This document shows, piece by piece, positions 25,200 to 37,700 of a DNA stretch of 64,000 nucleotides (position 1 is the stretch's first letter; the number at the start of each line of letters is the position of its first letter). A program made the translations under genes and the position numbers. Under the pieces are notes generated by a model. That model had not been told where the DNA came from. It did no database searches and saw only the letters and a list, made by a program, of their open reading frames with translations. Origin of the DNA: Platycnemis pennipes (lineage: Eukaryota; Arthropoda; Insecta; Odonata; Platycnemididae); assembly GCA_933228895.1 (NCBI GenBank), contig OW121858.1, forward strand, positions 28,295,859 through 28,359,858, written 5' to 3'.

Positions 25200-25865
25200 A
25201 AGAATCTTATTTGTTCCAGTTAGTGTGAATTTTCCCCCACAAATTGCCTTTGCTATCTTGATATCTCTACGCACAATAAATAAACAAGTATCTGATAAGA
25301 GTGCTGAGGCTGGATCTCAGTCATGTGACATCTGGTCAGCTTATAAATATATTCCTTTCATTAAGTGGGGTGTTTTGTTTCCTGGTGAAAAATATAGTAC
25401 TGAGAACTCTTTCATAAGTAAAGCTGAGGAACTGGCTGTATCCAGAGGTGTGTCTCATAAAGATTTGTTTCTAGATGCCATTGCATTCTTTCCTTGCAAT
25501 GCTCTTGTATGGTTTGATCTATTAAGCACCAGGTTTCTACTTGGGAAGGGTTGAAATGCTCATTCCATCAAGAATTTTTATGTAAGCATAGTTCCTACCC
25601 ATTGCCTAAAGTGAACGATATCCTCGATCAGCCGAGAGTTTCACGATTTTTAAGTTCCACTGATCTGATGAATGTTTACTTCCAAATAAAACTTGATGAA
25701 GAGAGTAAAGAAAAAACTGCATTAGTGATTCCTTGTAAGGGTTTATTTCAACTCAAGAGCATTTCTCAAGGATTAAAAACTTTGCCTGCTACCTGGCAAT
25801 GATTTATAGATGAAGTTCTTGGTGAAGACTTGAAACCTCATGTATTTGTTTATTTAGATGACTGA
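25200..25865 (+). pseudogene. Ty3/Gypsy retrotransposon remnant (gag piece plus RT piece)
   Basis: The frame 25225-25554 resembles the gag region of insect Gypsy elements: a FPGEK start, an AEELAVSRGVSHKDLF segment and an ALVWF motif. It is followed immediately by a reverse-transcriptase fragment from 25575 (YPLPKVNDIL, DLMNVYFQIKL, the ATW segment). The RT frame is cut by TGA at 25800-25802. After the stop it continues in the same frame to the catalytic YLDD motif at 25851-25862, then stops again. The protease and most of pol are missing between the two parts, so this is a dead, internally deleted copy. No LTRs were seen. Confidence 0.85.
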
Positions 25866-26139
25866 ACGTAACTGAAAAACTGATTGTAATTACAGAACAA
25901 CTGAGTTGGAATGTCTGGTGGTCCTCTGGCCAATAGAAAAATTTTGTAACTACCTGGAAGGATATAAATTTATATAATTTATGTGTGTATGAAAGGCGTA
26001 GACAGGAAAGATATGTGTTTATCATATTATACTCTCATGAGGAAAACAATGCAATGGTTGAAGAAAGTAGTCCTGTGATTAATAAACTGTTCTCTTTCTA
26101 ATGCTTTTAGAGTTTATAAAACACTAAATGAATCAAATA

Positions 26140-26471
26140 GCATTCAATCAAAAGCCTTCTGCTCCAGAACACCAAAGAGTGGGCTGCGAGTAGAGGAGCC
26201 AGATGAGCCATCTTCGGACAAGGACAGAGATACTAAGCTGACGCAGCGTGTTCCTGTGAGAGATCACCCACATAGTCTCTCAAGGGACCTTTGTAAACTT
26301 CATCTTCTCCTTATTGTAGGAAAGGGGAAGAAGAAATACGGCACCCAAAGATGCAAAGTATGTGCTTACAGAGAAACTAGGAAGGAGATGATGTATGTGT
26401 GCCCAAATTGCAGTGTTCCACTCCACAAGGGAAAAGGTTTTATGGAGTATCACACAAAGAGGAAGTTGTGA
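26140..26471 (+). pseudogene. piggyBac-type transposase C-terminus, Cys-rich domain
   Basis: The frame ending at 26471 carries the cysteine-rich tail of piggyBac transposases: RCKVC, then RKEMMYVCPNC, then PLHKG and YHT. The final conserved Cys of the usual CF..YHT motif is replaced (KGFMEYHT). Only the tail is present; the catalytic core is absent. It could be a truncated transposon or a fragment carried in an intron. Confidence 0.75.
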
Positions 26472-27257
26472 GACATTCTGTGAGTATAATTTTCCTAATC
26501 CCATTAAAACAATTCATTCTTAAATAACTTGCAGAATTTTTAATGATGCAATGCATTTTCAAACAGTGAGGTTTAAAAATCCACTGGAATGGAGGGTTAA
26601 AAGGCATTTATATACCCCGGTATGCAATGTGTTAAAAAAATTAAATGCTAGAAAATTCTGTAAGCCAACCATTCTGAGACCTAGGTGATATAATGAACCT
26701 CAAAGTGATTAATGGGAGCTTAGTATGATCTGAAAACCAGCCAAAGATCTATAAGCTCTGTGCCAATGCTCCAACAGATTTTCCATGCCCTCCAATTCAG
26801 GTGGTTAATTCAGCAACAAACGAGACATATTCCATCAGTCTGTGGAACAATGCTTCACATTGGAGAGCTTGATGTCCACACCAGACTGTCTCGGAATTAT
26901 CAACCTCTGATATGAAGTCCCACCCGGAACTCAAGATCTCCTTGATGTTGTGCCATCATTGGTGCTAAAATTACACGCACACTGTCTAGAGAAGTATGTG
27001 CCGCTGCCCTTACCACAGCCACAAAATTGGGCCCTAGTCCTCCAAGGAGGCCACTACATCACTCCAAGGCTTGTCCCACCATCGAGACCCTAGCCACTCG
27101 ATGTTGGCACTCACTAGCAGACACATGGGAGTCATGATATCCTAGTGCATGGAGACATGTGCTACAGGGCGACAGTATTTTTTAGAGAAAAGTGTTCCGT
27201 CTACACTATCATTTTACAGGAGTTCAATTTGAACTTGCAAGTAAATTTTCACCTCTT
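26472..27257. other. Unrecognised intronic or intergenic sequence
   Basis: It holds protein-like but interrupted stretches between about 26750 and 27240. None matches a family that I can name. Confidence 0.4.
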
Positions 27258-27271
27258 ATGAACTAAAAGAG

Positions 27272-27506
27272 GAGCATGTAGCCTAGTGGGTAGTGTGCTT
27301 GGCTACTGATCGAAGGATCTCGGGTTCAAATCCGGGTGAAGCCTTTGGACATCCAACAAAAATTCTCGGAGTATGAGGTGGTCCAGGAAAAGGAACTAGC
27401 CCCCCTACTCTGAATGTGTGAAATTCACATGCCTGTGGCTTAGTCCAGGGTGAGCTCTACTCAGGCCTATCAAAACCAACTTTCAGGTCGAATCACTGAG
27501 TGAGTG
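27272..27506 (+). mobile_element. tRNA-derived SINE, full length
   Basis: A 235-bp element flanked by the perfect 14-bp duplication ATGAACTAAAAGAG (27258-27271 and 27507-27520). The 5' part is tRNA-like: an A box in TAGCCTAGTGGGTAGTG (27279 on) and a B box in GGTTCAAATCC (about 27323-27333), spaced as in a tRNA. An unrelated body follows, ending in a short GAGT repeat tail. The duplication and internal pol III promoter show retroposition by a LINE-encoded machinery. It is not a functional tRNA gene, because the acceptor stem does not close. Confidence 0.93.
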
Positions 27507-27520
27507 ATGAACTAAAAGAG

Positions 27521-28635
27521 ACTTCAGGCTATCAAAGACTGCAGAAGCTGGGAAAATGTTGAGTTATTTCCAACTGCTTTAAAGCATCCATAGAATGCTG
27601 TCTCCTTTGAATGCAGATTACAAGTTATGCATCACTTACTTGGAGAGGGGACATCTTTCAAGCAATACTTTTTGTTGGCACTTTCAACATTAAGAATTAA
27701 GGCATTATAGCTGCAGTGCATGGACTGGTTTCCTAGTTGATGCTCAAATATATAATAATTGTAACCACAAAAATTTTCTATAATATATTGGAACAATAAG
27801 TAATGGAGAGGTGATGCTTTTACGTATAAAATATTTACACTAAATCATTGAATAGACCAGGATCTACCAATCTTAATAAAATCAACTAAACAGAAAGAAT
27901 TTATTTAAATCTTGAAAACAAGTATAACACAGGGTAAAATGGCGAATTGCATCAAAAAGAGCTTAGTAGCATGCTTTCCAAATATAATATTGATGGCTCA
28001 AGCCAAACAAGTAGCAATGCTACCATTAAGGCAAGGTAATGAATATACATTAAGTGATTGTTCACCCCCATCCACAAAGTGGCTTTATAGGGCAGTACAC
28101 TCTACACACTAAAACATCCCAGATAAAAATTTTCTTTGGTATTGGTGAAAGCTATTATCAGAGGATACCTTGATTCAAAGAGCAATGCAGAGAAAGAGGG
28201 GATAAGAGACCACAGGAAGGTGTAATATTACCTTGTTTTGGAGTGGCTTGCACTGTCAGCGTTCCACTTCCTGGCTCACACCCCCAGTCTATCCCCGATA
28301 TGCCAATGCCTTCAGATGGGGCCTGCAAGAGTTCAACAACAATTCACTCATAAGCCTATACAAAGTAACCACCAAGATTCAATCACGTGCAATGCCACCT
28401 AGCAGCAAGGAGAGGGGAGAGTGTATGTACATTTCATGTAACACGGAGAACTGAAAGGCATGCAAGACCTGTTTTATACATCCTGTTTTCTCACTATCCT
28501 TAATTTGCCCTCCTCGATAAATTAGGAAAAATACTTCAAATCCTTTTTAAATTAAATAGTTTTACTTACACAATCCAGGGTTTATAAACTTTTGACCAGG
28601 ACAATAAAAATAAACAATACTGCCCTACTGCTCAC
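27521..28635. other. Intron sequence, nothing recognised
   Basis: Lies between the SINE and the next exon of the minus-strand gene. I see no further repeat boundary or coding feature. Confidence 0.4.
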
Positions 28636-28734
28636 CTCCGAATCAACGCCAGGGTCCTCGGTCTTTGGGTGATGTCCAGAATCCACATACAATGAATTCT
28701 CGAGTCCCTCAACCTCCTCTGCCTTTACAGGAAT
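28636..28734 (-). CDS. Linker exon of the zinc-finger gene (IPVKAEE)
   Basis: 33 codons, phase 0 at both ends, bounded by CTGCTTCAG and GTGAGCAG. It begins IPVKAEE and is acidic. It is clearly paralogous to exon 3 of the two ZAD genes at 45251-45373 (IPVKSEE) and 59382-59504 (ILVKSEE). Such short acidic exons link the N-terminal ZAD to the finger array, and the V-K-x-E-E core resembles a sumoylation-type site (inference). The shared exon ties this gene to the same family as the head-to-head pair. Confidence 0.75.
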
Positions 28735-29290
28735 CTGAAGCAGTTACCAAAGTTAACTTGTTTACTTCTGCTTATGGGCAAATTGTAAGTTGGACTTGAT
28801 ATTAATAAGAGTATTCATGAGAAGTATTTCAGTGAGACATTCAAAAGATACATAGCAACTAAATTTGACATTGAAAGTATGCATATGCCAATGATCTATC
28901 GGACATAAACAAGATTTGTAATGCATCATAAATATGGGTGGTAAAACTTAAAGAAGTTCAAAGCATTTTCAACTGTTGTTTTAGTCAGTCACTCAACTCA
29001 CAACTCTTATTGACTTCATTTACATGTACATAATACAATGCAAAAACCAAATTAAAGGTTTGTGACAGGGGGTGAATCTCCACCAAGCATGCTGCAGAAG
29101 CTATCAAGCTTAAAGAGAGGATTAGTATCAGTGTTTCAATTCAGATCATGTCCCTCTGTACACACCCAAACAAAATAATAATTGAGTAGACTGTGCATAT
29201 TTCATTTACTGCAACCAAAGGAAAATATGCACAGCTCATGGAATGAATCACAGCGGAGACTGTGCGGTTTCTCCTTCATTCTCAACTAAC

Positions 29291-29422
29291 CTCGAGTGAT
29301 ACACTCCCATCATCAACCGATTCCAACTGCAATGAAGGAACTCTCGCATCTGCATCACTCCAACTCATCTCATCGCCAGAAGGAACTTCGGATTTACACA
29401 CAGTCATCTCTTCACTCTTAAT
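29291..29422 (-). CDS. Linker exon of the zinc-finger gene (IKSEEM)
   Basis: 44 codons, phase 0 at both ends, bounded by CTCTCCCCAG (acceptor) and GTTAGTTG (donor). It starts IKSEEMTVCKSE and is acidic and serine-rich. It again has the I-x-K/V-K-S-E-E type start seen in the other linker exons, so it is probably another copy of the same exon type. No stop codon lies in frame. Confidence 0.7.
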
Positions 29423-29577
29423 CTGGGGAGAGGTCAGGGCAACAATACATGTTCAGGTGAGGGAAATATCATCATCATCATATCATATCAATTTCGCAGT
29501 AGCAAGACAGCCTTCCCACTCACTATATACTGATTTCTATAAAGAACGATATGTACCACTAAGGCCACTTTCCATTA

Positions 29578-31910
29578 CGGTGGTCCAAAATAGCAAGAAA
29601 AAAATAGAAGTTAAAAATGTTCATCTCCACATTGCTGCCCTTGTTCCACTAGGTAAACTGAAATATCATGCCGAAATTTGGATCAATACGATGATGTTTA
29701 GGGGTCCCTATGATTTGAACGTTTTGAAGAAATAAGCATTTTTTTAGTAATCACTTCTAAAGTTGGCCATTTACAGGTTCCTGTTAGAATATTACTGTAA
29801 TATTCTAATGTACTGTAAATAGACAAGAAGTTTTACTTAGTTATATCATTTCTCAATAGATAATAGCACGTTCCAGTGTTTACTGAGAAAATATTTCCAT
29901 AGAACAACACTAGAAAGCAGTAGCAGTAGAGAACCTATAGTATTACCTAGGTATTCTCATCAAACTGACAGGCGGCCATTCTGTGCCAGCTGTCAGTGTC
30001 ATTGTCATACTTTGTAAATCTCTATTCTAATACAACACAAGGTATATATAATTAATAATACCTAGATTTTAGAATGAATCACACAATATAAAGGTAGAGT
30101 AATAAATATTTAAATGGACGTATCGAGTACCTACCAAACTTTTGGAGGGCATGTTTGCTAAGGTTAATATGGTAGATCTTATATCTACCATATGAAATCT
30201 CTTGGTTGCAGGCAGATGTGGCTCAATGGAAAGTCTACTGAGTCACTGCCCAATTCTAGACTTTCAAAACGAAACATGTTACGACGACTTGTTTTCCAAC
30301 ACATTAACCAAAATTTGGACTTAAAAAAGGAATAAGAGCCATTGTTGAGGATGCACTAAAAATATCGGGTATGGCAAGAATTCCTACTTGAAGAATAAAT
30401 GCGATTGAAAGAAAATTTAATAAATTGTACTCAGACAAAATGTGCAGGCTCTAGTATTTGACACAACAGCTGCCAATACAGGCCTGAAGAGTGGAGCATG
30501 TACTGTACTTGAGGAGAGTTTAGGAACTAGTCTTGTGTGGATTCCATGCAGACACCATGTACTTTAAATAATGTTGTCTTCTTTTTTACTACAGCATTTG
30601 GAGTTAGTGGGGGTCCAGATGTCGCAATATTTAAGTATTTCCAGAAACAATGGCCACGTATCAACAAGCTAATATATTCTCAAGGCAGTGATGATATGTA
30701 TGATTCCAATGAGATCAAAATGTTAAGAGGAGAAATGATGGGATATTATGTTGCTATTTTAGAAGACCCAAATAAGTCAAAGCAGCCTTGAGGTGATTAC
30801 CTTGAGCTTTTACAGTTGTGTTATAACTTTCTTGGTGGTCAAAGTCCTAATTGATCCAAAGAGAAATTCCAAGCACCGGGTGGTTTGCACAACGCATGTT
30901 GGATGGCAAAGGCTATTTATTCCCTTAAAATTTACTTATTTAGAGATCAGTTCACCCTTACCGCTGGAGAAAAAAAAGGAATCCGTAAAGTAAGCTTCTA
31001 TGTAGCTCTTGCTGAGGTAGCTGTCATGAATGACGCGATTCTTTTAAAACAAATTGAAGCTTATCCCAACTGCAATGTTAAGAAGGCTGCTTTGGTAGCT
31101 TTTCGCCGCCATCTGTGGTTCTTTTCAGAGCATTTGGTTGGACTTCCCCTCTTTGATTCCCGTGTCTGTGACTCTACCAAAGTTAAAATGGTTACCAACC
31201 TACAGCGCCCACCAAAAGCCAAGGCTTAAGAGAGTTGAGAGTAAAACATTTAACGTGACACTCCTCTGGAAACATATGTGGCACAGCAAACTACAGAACT
31301 CTTTGACATTCTCCATAAAGATGGGAATGAAAAGGCTGCTTCATTTCTTTGCAAAGAACCTAAGTTGTGGGATTCGGATCCCGATTACATATTACTCAAA
31401 CAGGCTATTCACAAGATGAAAGTAGTTAATGACTGTGCTGAAAGGGGCATTGTCGTGATACAAACATTCAATATGTGTATAACCAAGAATGAAGGCCAGT
31501 TTCAGTATCCTCTTCGGATTATTAAATCACACCTAACCAAGTAATCTTGTAAGAAGGCATTACTCATGGCTGATGATGATGATGGTAAAGGGGCTTAGTG
31601 AAGAAAACATAATATAATCTTGTATTGAACATACCTTTTACCTTTTCAGAGACTTATTTATGGTCACAGTAAATGCATCATGATCATTTAGCATTATTCA
31701 TGTGTTCAGTTATGTCACCATTAAATTTTTTTCATTAAAATACTATTGTTTTAGTTAAAAATCCGCATTCACCCAAAAAGTGCTCAATCATAGGGACCTC
31801 TAAATATTAACCAATTTGCCTGAATTTTTTTCATAGCTTTCTAACACTAATTGAAACAGGGGCAAACATGTGGAGCGGGTGTTAAAAAAAATTTTTTTTT
31901 TGGACCACCC
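29578..31910 (+). mobile_element. DNA transposon with GGTGGTCC termini and CRHH-type transposase remnant
   Basis: The ends are CGGTGGTCCAAAA and its inverse TTTTGGACCACCC, flanked by TA on both sides (29576-29577, 31911-31912). About 170 bp of each end is a diverged inverted repeat; both ends share GGTCCCTATGAT about 145 bp in. It contains the broken transposase described at 30430-31545. It lies in a presumed intron of the minus-strand zinc-finger gene. Confidence 0.75.
30430..31545 (+). pseudogene. Decayed transposase with D...CRHH signature
   Basis: It is read through several frames. The order is: FDTTAANTG with GAC and LE motifs (about 30445-30510), CRHH at 30547-30558 followed by a stop, SGGPD with FKYF and WPRI (30610-30665), then a C-terminal half ending VNDCAERG and FNM...KNEGQF (31425-31515). 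The C-x-x-H motif between an Asp and a later Glu is known from hAT-like and related RNase-H-fold transposases. I recognise the overall protein as a family common in arthropods and cnidarians but cannot name its superfamily with certainty. Stops and frameshifts show that it is dead. Confidence 0.7.
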
Positions 31911-32288
31911 TATATATTTTGGTCCATATTATGCTATTTCACACTAACCATTTTATGCTTTGTTTCCAGTGAAGATGTGAAATAAGAGTGCATCAAATCC
32001 CCATTGCAATATTTCAAATAGTTACCCTCAAAGAACCTCTGCCAATAAGTTTTTAACGATGCAAAAATTAGCTAACCAAATTCACGTTAACTTATTCATA
32101 CATTTACACATTTTAATCCAATATTTACATTCTGGATGAATATGCTTCATAGGAGGGGTGGTATATCTAGGATTGATACACATTCAGAACATAAATATGA
32201 AAGAATCCTGCAAATAATGACGTTGTCAAAAGGCATCAGAGGAGAGACAATAGGAGAAGATCACTGAACACAAATCCACTGATCTTAC

Positions 32289-32408
32289 CCCACATGAAGA
32301 GATGGACCTTTGAGGAGACAACAACAAGGCTTTCGATGATTCACTAACAATTCCATTGCCACAGGTTTCTTCACAAGATAACACGTCACTTGTTCCCGAA
32401 AGAGTCTT
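32289..32408 (-). CDS. Possible exon 2 of the zinc-finger gene
   Basis: A 40-codon open stretch, phase 0 at both ends, between an acceptor (AATCAGCAG) and a strong donor (GGGGTAAGATC). The product is serine-rich, with SCEETCGNG near its start. It has no homology that I recognise. It is offered only because its splice signals and phase fit between exon 1 at 32676-32810 and exon 29291-29422. Confidence 0.35.
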
Positions 32409-32675
32409 CTGCTGATTCTATTAAGGGATAGAGACACACAATTTAGGCACTTTGTCACAGAAGTGACTGAGTACTGTCTACTAGTAGAGTGTCCACTGTC
32501 CTACAAACCATTCTTTGCATGTTAAACTTAAGAAATGTGAAGATTGATACGTAGATAAGTCAATATACATTTGCATCCTCAGCAGGATAAATATTTGAAG
32601 TTCATTATTGTTAAGCTCACATTTACCAAATAGAGTAATGTACTTAAAACTAAGCATAAGATGACGTTAACTTAC

Positions 32676-32810
32676 GTTAAGTTGAAGATTTTCCTCAATA
32701 AATTTCCACGCCAGCATCCCATAGTCCAACATCTTTTCAAAAGTGTCAAGAATAGGCTGACCGATTGCCAAACTCAGTAGGCACAAGAGATCATTGTCCT
32801 TACTACTCAT
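32676..32810 (-). CDS. Exon 1 of the zinc-finger gene, degenerate ZAD first half
   Basis: It starts at an ATG (32808-32810 complement) and ends after 45 codons at a good donor (AACGTAAGTT), phase 0. Exon 1 of each ZAD gene at 53 and 54 kb also has exactly 45 codons. The residues align throughout: DLLCLLSL here against HLICRLCL there, and EENLQLN against EDLLQLV. The first zinc-binding Cys (residue 10) is kept; the second (residue 13) is Ser. I found no second ZAD half before the linker exons, so zinc binding by this domain is probably lost. This is the likely N-terminus of the protein whose fingers lie at 22473-24046. Confidence 0.7.
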
Positions 32811-34167
32811 TTTATATAACAACTAAGACCTTTACATTGCCATTTTTATAGGATGGGCCACAAATAATGACACCATGTCCACAGGCCTTAACATCAAACA
32901 CTTAGAATTTGAAGAGAGCTATAGGACTATTTTTACCAGTCCGCTATTCTAAATATAGGAGCACTACAAAATCCACATCTAGTGATTTAGCAAAGTACTC
33001 TCCCATTTCAATTCACATTCCTTGAGAAGTAAATATCCCTTAAACTTCATGAAACTCAAAAACTTCATGAACACACTAATTACTTCAGTCGAGTGGAATA
33101 AAAGCGGTGTGTAGAGCACACATGCACAAGCTTCATGTTAGCTCCATTTACATTATGGGTAGAATCATGGATACTACAGCCATGTCCGAAATGAGATCTA
33201 TGTGAAGGGCACTTGGCCATGGGCGGCCATCTTGGGGAGTGCATCCAAAACGATAGGGGGCAGGTCAACGGCCCTTGGGATGGGCTCGGCACCAAGGGTG
33301 CAACCAATGTACACTTTCGCACCCTTCTCATGGCATGCCCGGCCATCTTGAATTGGATTTCCCATAATTCCTCACTTTGCGCTTGATGTGAACTCCTTAG
33401 CACATGTTCATAATCTGAAGAGACAGGAAAATATTGCACCTTCATTTGTGTGTCGCAATGGGGTCGAGTGATGTAAAAGATTTTTATTCTCTTTACAGCT
33501 TTTTATATTACAGTTATCTTTGTCTGTTTATTTTTACACTAAGAGGGTTGAGAAAAATATATTTAAATAATTAGCTTGAGAAAGTTGGATACAAACATAT
33601 TTTCTGTAAAATGGAATTTGTTGCCGAAAGTACTGTGGTAAACTATTGTGTATCAATCAATATTAACCTCTCAGTACAAAACAACCACTAGAAATTATTT
33701 CATTGTGTCCGCTTTATATACATGCGGCAAGTGACATAGGACAGTATATTTTTAAGCTAACAGATAAAATGCAGCTATAGTTGATTTTACGTGCATTTTG
33801 AATTTTCAATGCATAATTGAATATTTACTTACGCTGAGGAAACTAATAATTTGAGAAGGCATAGAGTAAATTGATACTAATCAATCTATGACTATGAATA
33901 ATGTGTAAGATTTTACTTTGGCATAATGCATGGCAAATAATTGTCAACAATTGCCCGATGAGGAAGGTGTCCTGAGATTCGAAGCATACCACGGACCTTT
34001 GGTTTGCCTACACCACATTGCTACACAGCATTCCTGATTCCTAATGTAATTTTAGGATGATTTATAGGAGCTTGGTCTCATTTGCCTTAATTACAATCAA
34101 CAAGGATAGGATTTATAATATTTAATATATGGCAGAAGTGGACATCAAGGAAGCCACTGGTCATGAA
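32811..34167. other. Upstream region of the zinc-finger gene
   Basis: Presumed 5' flank of the exon at 32810. At 33220-33370 there are paired GGCCATCTTG blocks (GGGCGGCCATCTTGG and CCCGGCCATCTTGAATTGG), which may belong to another repeat or to a promoter-proximal element. No gene is recognised. Confidence 0.35.
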
Positions 34168-34773
34168 CAGGGATGGGCATGATTCGTCTTCATGAATCAC
34201 GAATCATGATTCGCGAATCACAAACTGTGATTTGTGATTCGTGATTCGGATCATTTTTTTTAATGATTCGTGATCCGGGAGTAGACTCTTTTTTTTTAGT
34301 TGGGGTGATTCGTGAACCGAATTTTTGTGATGCAGCTCACGATTCACTGATGAATCACGAATTAATATCACTGATTTCACTGCTAGAAACGTACATCATT
34401 CTTTAACAGACAGATACCATGTAAGTATAAGTCAGAAGTGCAACAATATGGTTAATGCAAACTTCAATAATATATTTTACACTAAATTATGCCTCTTCTA
34501 CACGTCCGCCTGCGCTCAGCGTATTTGGCTCAGCCTGAACGTTGAGCCACCTTCCTTTCTAACCGAAGCACTTAAATCGACGCTTCGCCATCTGGTGCCG
34601 AAGTTTACAAATGACATTGTAAACACTCAACTAGACTGGCATAGAAAGCTATTGAGAGAATGAGATAATTCTACTGGTATATTATCACTTTCTATTATTC
34701 TTCTATTTTCTTATTATTCTTTTATATTATTATTATGTTTCTTTGATTGTTGAACTGACAGATTCAGAATGTC

Positions 34774-37700
34774 CCCAGACAGCACAGATATGGTATTATT
34801 ACCGTTTTACAATTGTATTACAATCATATCACAAAAGAGGGCTGTTTGTATTACAATTGTATTACAGTTGTAATACAGTGTCAAATGTCCTCTAATACCA
34901 TTGTATTACAGTTGTATTACAGAGGCAAAATACAAGGGATTTACAAATTGTATTACGTTTGTAACTTAGATCCAATTTACAATAATTTTACAAATTGTAT
35001 AATGGTTGCATACGTTGTATATTAGTGACAAAATACAATCGTTTTACGAATTGTATTATTGTTGTAATTTAGATCTCATTTACAATTGTTGTACAAAAAC
35101 AATATTTCGTATTACCCCTGTAATTTTGTAGGAAATATGGGACTTTCAAGTAAAAATAAAAGTACAGTAGAAACTCGAAATTACGAAGTCGACGGGACCG
35201 GAAAAATCGGCACTTCGTAATATCAAATTTCGTATCAACGAGTATCTTTCAAAAACATCGCGATGAAGCTCTTTGTCGTTTCCTTAAATTAAGATGAACT
35301 CTCGCGACGTACTTGCATGATTTACGAAGTTATAATTCATAAAAGTATACTAAAATGTGTGTTCATGCCCACAAGGTGCAAACAGTTTAACGCAACTAAT
35401 TTGTCGAAGGTTGATTCTTCCCATTTTCGGGATTTCCACCACATCGGTCCATCTTTTCACGGCGGAAATCCCGAAACTCGGAAGAATTAAACTCCCATCT
35501 AAGCCCCGCGGAAATTTACATCGCGACAACTAACTTGCCGTTCTTTTTTTCCAATGAATGATTAGGCAATGAAGCGTCTTTTGCCCAATTTTTTGTGCAG
35601 TTTGGAATAAGCCTATGAAGCTTCATAGCGCATTTTTCTATATTATTTCCTAACTGGAGAACTCTTTAACTGAAGCGTGAGCGATGTTTAATCATTAGTA
35701 ATACTGATTGATGCTTACAATAAGGAAGTGTGCGACTTGCGCGATCATTGGCACCCGATATTGAAATTAGAGGAATAAAATTTCGTTAGAAGGTGGTCCT
35801 TTCTCCGCGTCAGGCATAATATATGTATCTACCGACGTTGAGGTAAGACAGTGAAAATAAAGTTCTCTCGCGGATGCTATACGATGGATACACGTTATGT
35901 ATTTTGTATAAATAATGCTAAGCCCATTAATTTCCCGAAATAACAATCGTTTTTCTCCCTTGGATTCAGCTTATTTGTGCGTGGTTATTTCCGAGATGAT
36001 AGAGATGAAAGAAGAGCTTATAGAAGAGTCCAGCTGTGTACCTCGTTTCAGAAGTAGGGTGTATAAGCCACGCACTTCAACGGTGAAGGTTGATAGTTCC
36101 TTTTACACTTCATCGGCTACTAACGATGCTAACATTACAAATCAATAATTTTCGTTTTTCACTCTACTACACGAAAGCTTCAGTTGTGGTTCTATTCAGA
36201 TTAGGTCTGACTGCCTGCTCTTCATTATTTATATCTCAGAATTCTTTTAAACATTCGCTATTGAATTGAAATGTGGGATATTTTTGCTAATCGTTTTTCC
36301 TTTGCTTACGATCAAGCAAGGAGACTTGCGTCCAAGCATTGCAGCAGGTCAGGCCACGCATCAAGCTGGAAGCTGCCTTCTTTCCCTCCTTTCCCCCTCG
36401 CTGTGGGTGGGGGTTACTCCATTCGCCCGCTCACAAAAACAGCTGCGAGGCCCATGGTCTCGTAGTATCTTACGTCTGTTGTGAGGGTGATCCACCTGGG
36501 ATTCAAGGCCAAGGGCTGCGCGTGAAGACTAAACCACTAAACCTCGAATGAATCATCAGATTTACGCCGTATACTCGCATCTTATCTTCCTCCTCCCTTA
36601 CCTCAATTAGGCCTCAAAGGGCCCAAGAGCTGGTATGGGGGGCCTGCAAAGTCAGCGTGGGGTATCTCATGCTAGCCTAGCGTTGAGGGGGTGGGACGGA
36701 GGGGCACTCGAGGGGGCCTGATATCCCAGAGGGCGGGCACGGGGGGCTTGGGTGTGAGGGGGATGGCTCGTGCCCACTCATAGAGCGGGAAGGGGGGACA
36801 CGGAGGGTCACTTGAAGGGGAAATATAGCCAGTGTGGGAGGGATAGGTTAGCCGCAAGTGAGAGAGAAAGGTGATGGGGGTGAGTATGCCGAGGTTTTGG
36901 AGCAAAGGAGAAGGAGAGCTGGGTGAATTTTCCTGGTGGGGACTGCCTAGTGATCTCTCTTTTAGGATATTTCTTCGATCGCTATGTTGGAGTGAAAGGG
37001 GAGGAGGGTACACCATTTTCCGATATAAATATATATATATATATATGGGTGCTTGAGCATTTTTTCCCATTGATTTTGCATGCGCCCAGAACTAGTCTTC
37101 CTTTAGAATTAATGTGCGTTAAACTAAGTGGCCCTATGAACCATGCGAACTCATACTTTCTCTGATTTTCTTTGCTGTTGGCGGTGGAAGAAGGGAAGGG
37201 AAATGCGTATGAAGAGCCTTGCTCGATGACTACATCAAAACGCTCAATGAGGACGGTAAATTAAACTTGAGTCCTTCGATGATAACTATTGCCAGCCGGA
37301 ATAATTATGCCGTCGAGCAAGGTTGAGAGTCTGAAATAGTGAGAAGAAAAAAAGCTTCCTTGGGTTATATTCACGACTGAATCTACCGCTCGAACAACAT
37401 AGCACCATCTCCGATACATGTCATAGTTATTTCAAACGCGCAGCAAACAATTTCTATACCAGGAATATTCATCATGGATTTATGTTTGGGAAAACTGGTA
37501 ACAAAAAATGCCAGGGATCATGAGAGGAAAATGCTGGTTGTAACAATTAGTCTCTCGCCGGCGAGTATATCCGTACACGACTACTTTACATTTTTTTACT
37601 CGTTGGCAACTCTGTGGACTCGTGGTAACAAAGCAAAACGCATTTTATGTCAGATTGGTTTCATATTTTATGAGCTACGATGCCTACGATTCAAAGTCGT

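Noticed and set aside
27272..27345. tRNA gene
   Set aside because: A and B boxes are present but the cloverleaf and acceptor stem do not close, and the sequence is the head of a SINE with a 14-bp duplication.
33080..33445. 121-codon minus-strand frame upstream of the zinc-finger gene exon 1
   Set aside because: Composition and the paired GGCCATCTTG blocks look like repeat DNA, and no domain is recognised.
36480..36545. tRNA-like sequence on the minus strand (possible SINE fragment)
   Set aside because: The B box is imperfect (GGCCTTGAATCCC), and no tail or duplication was found.
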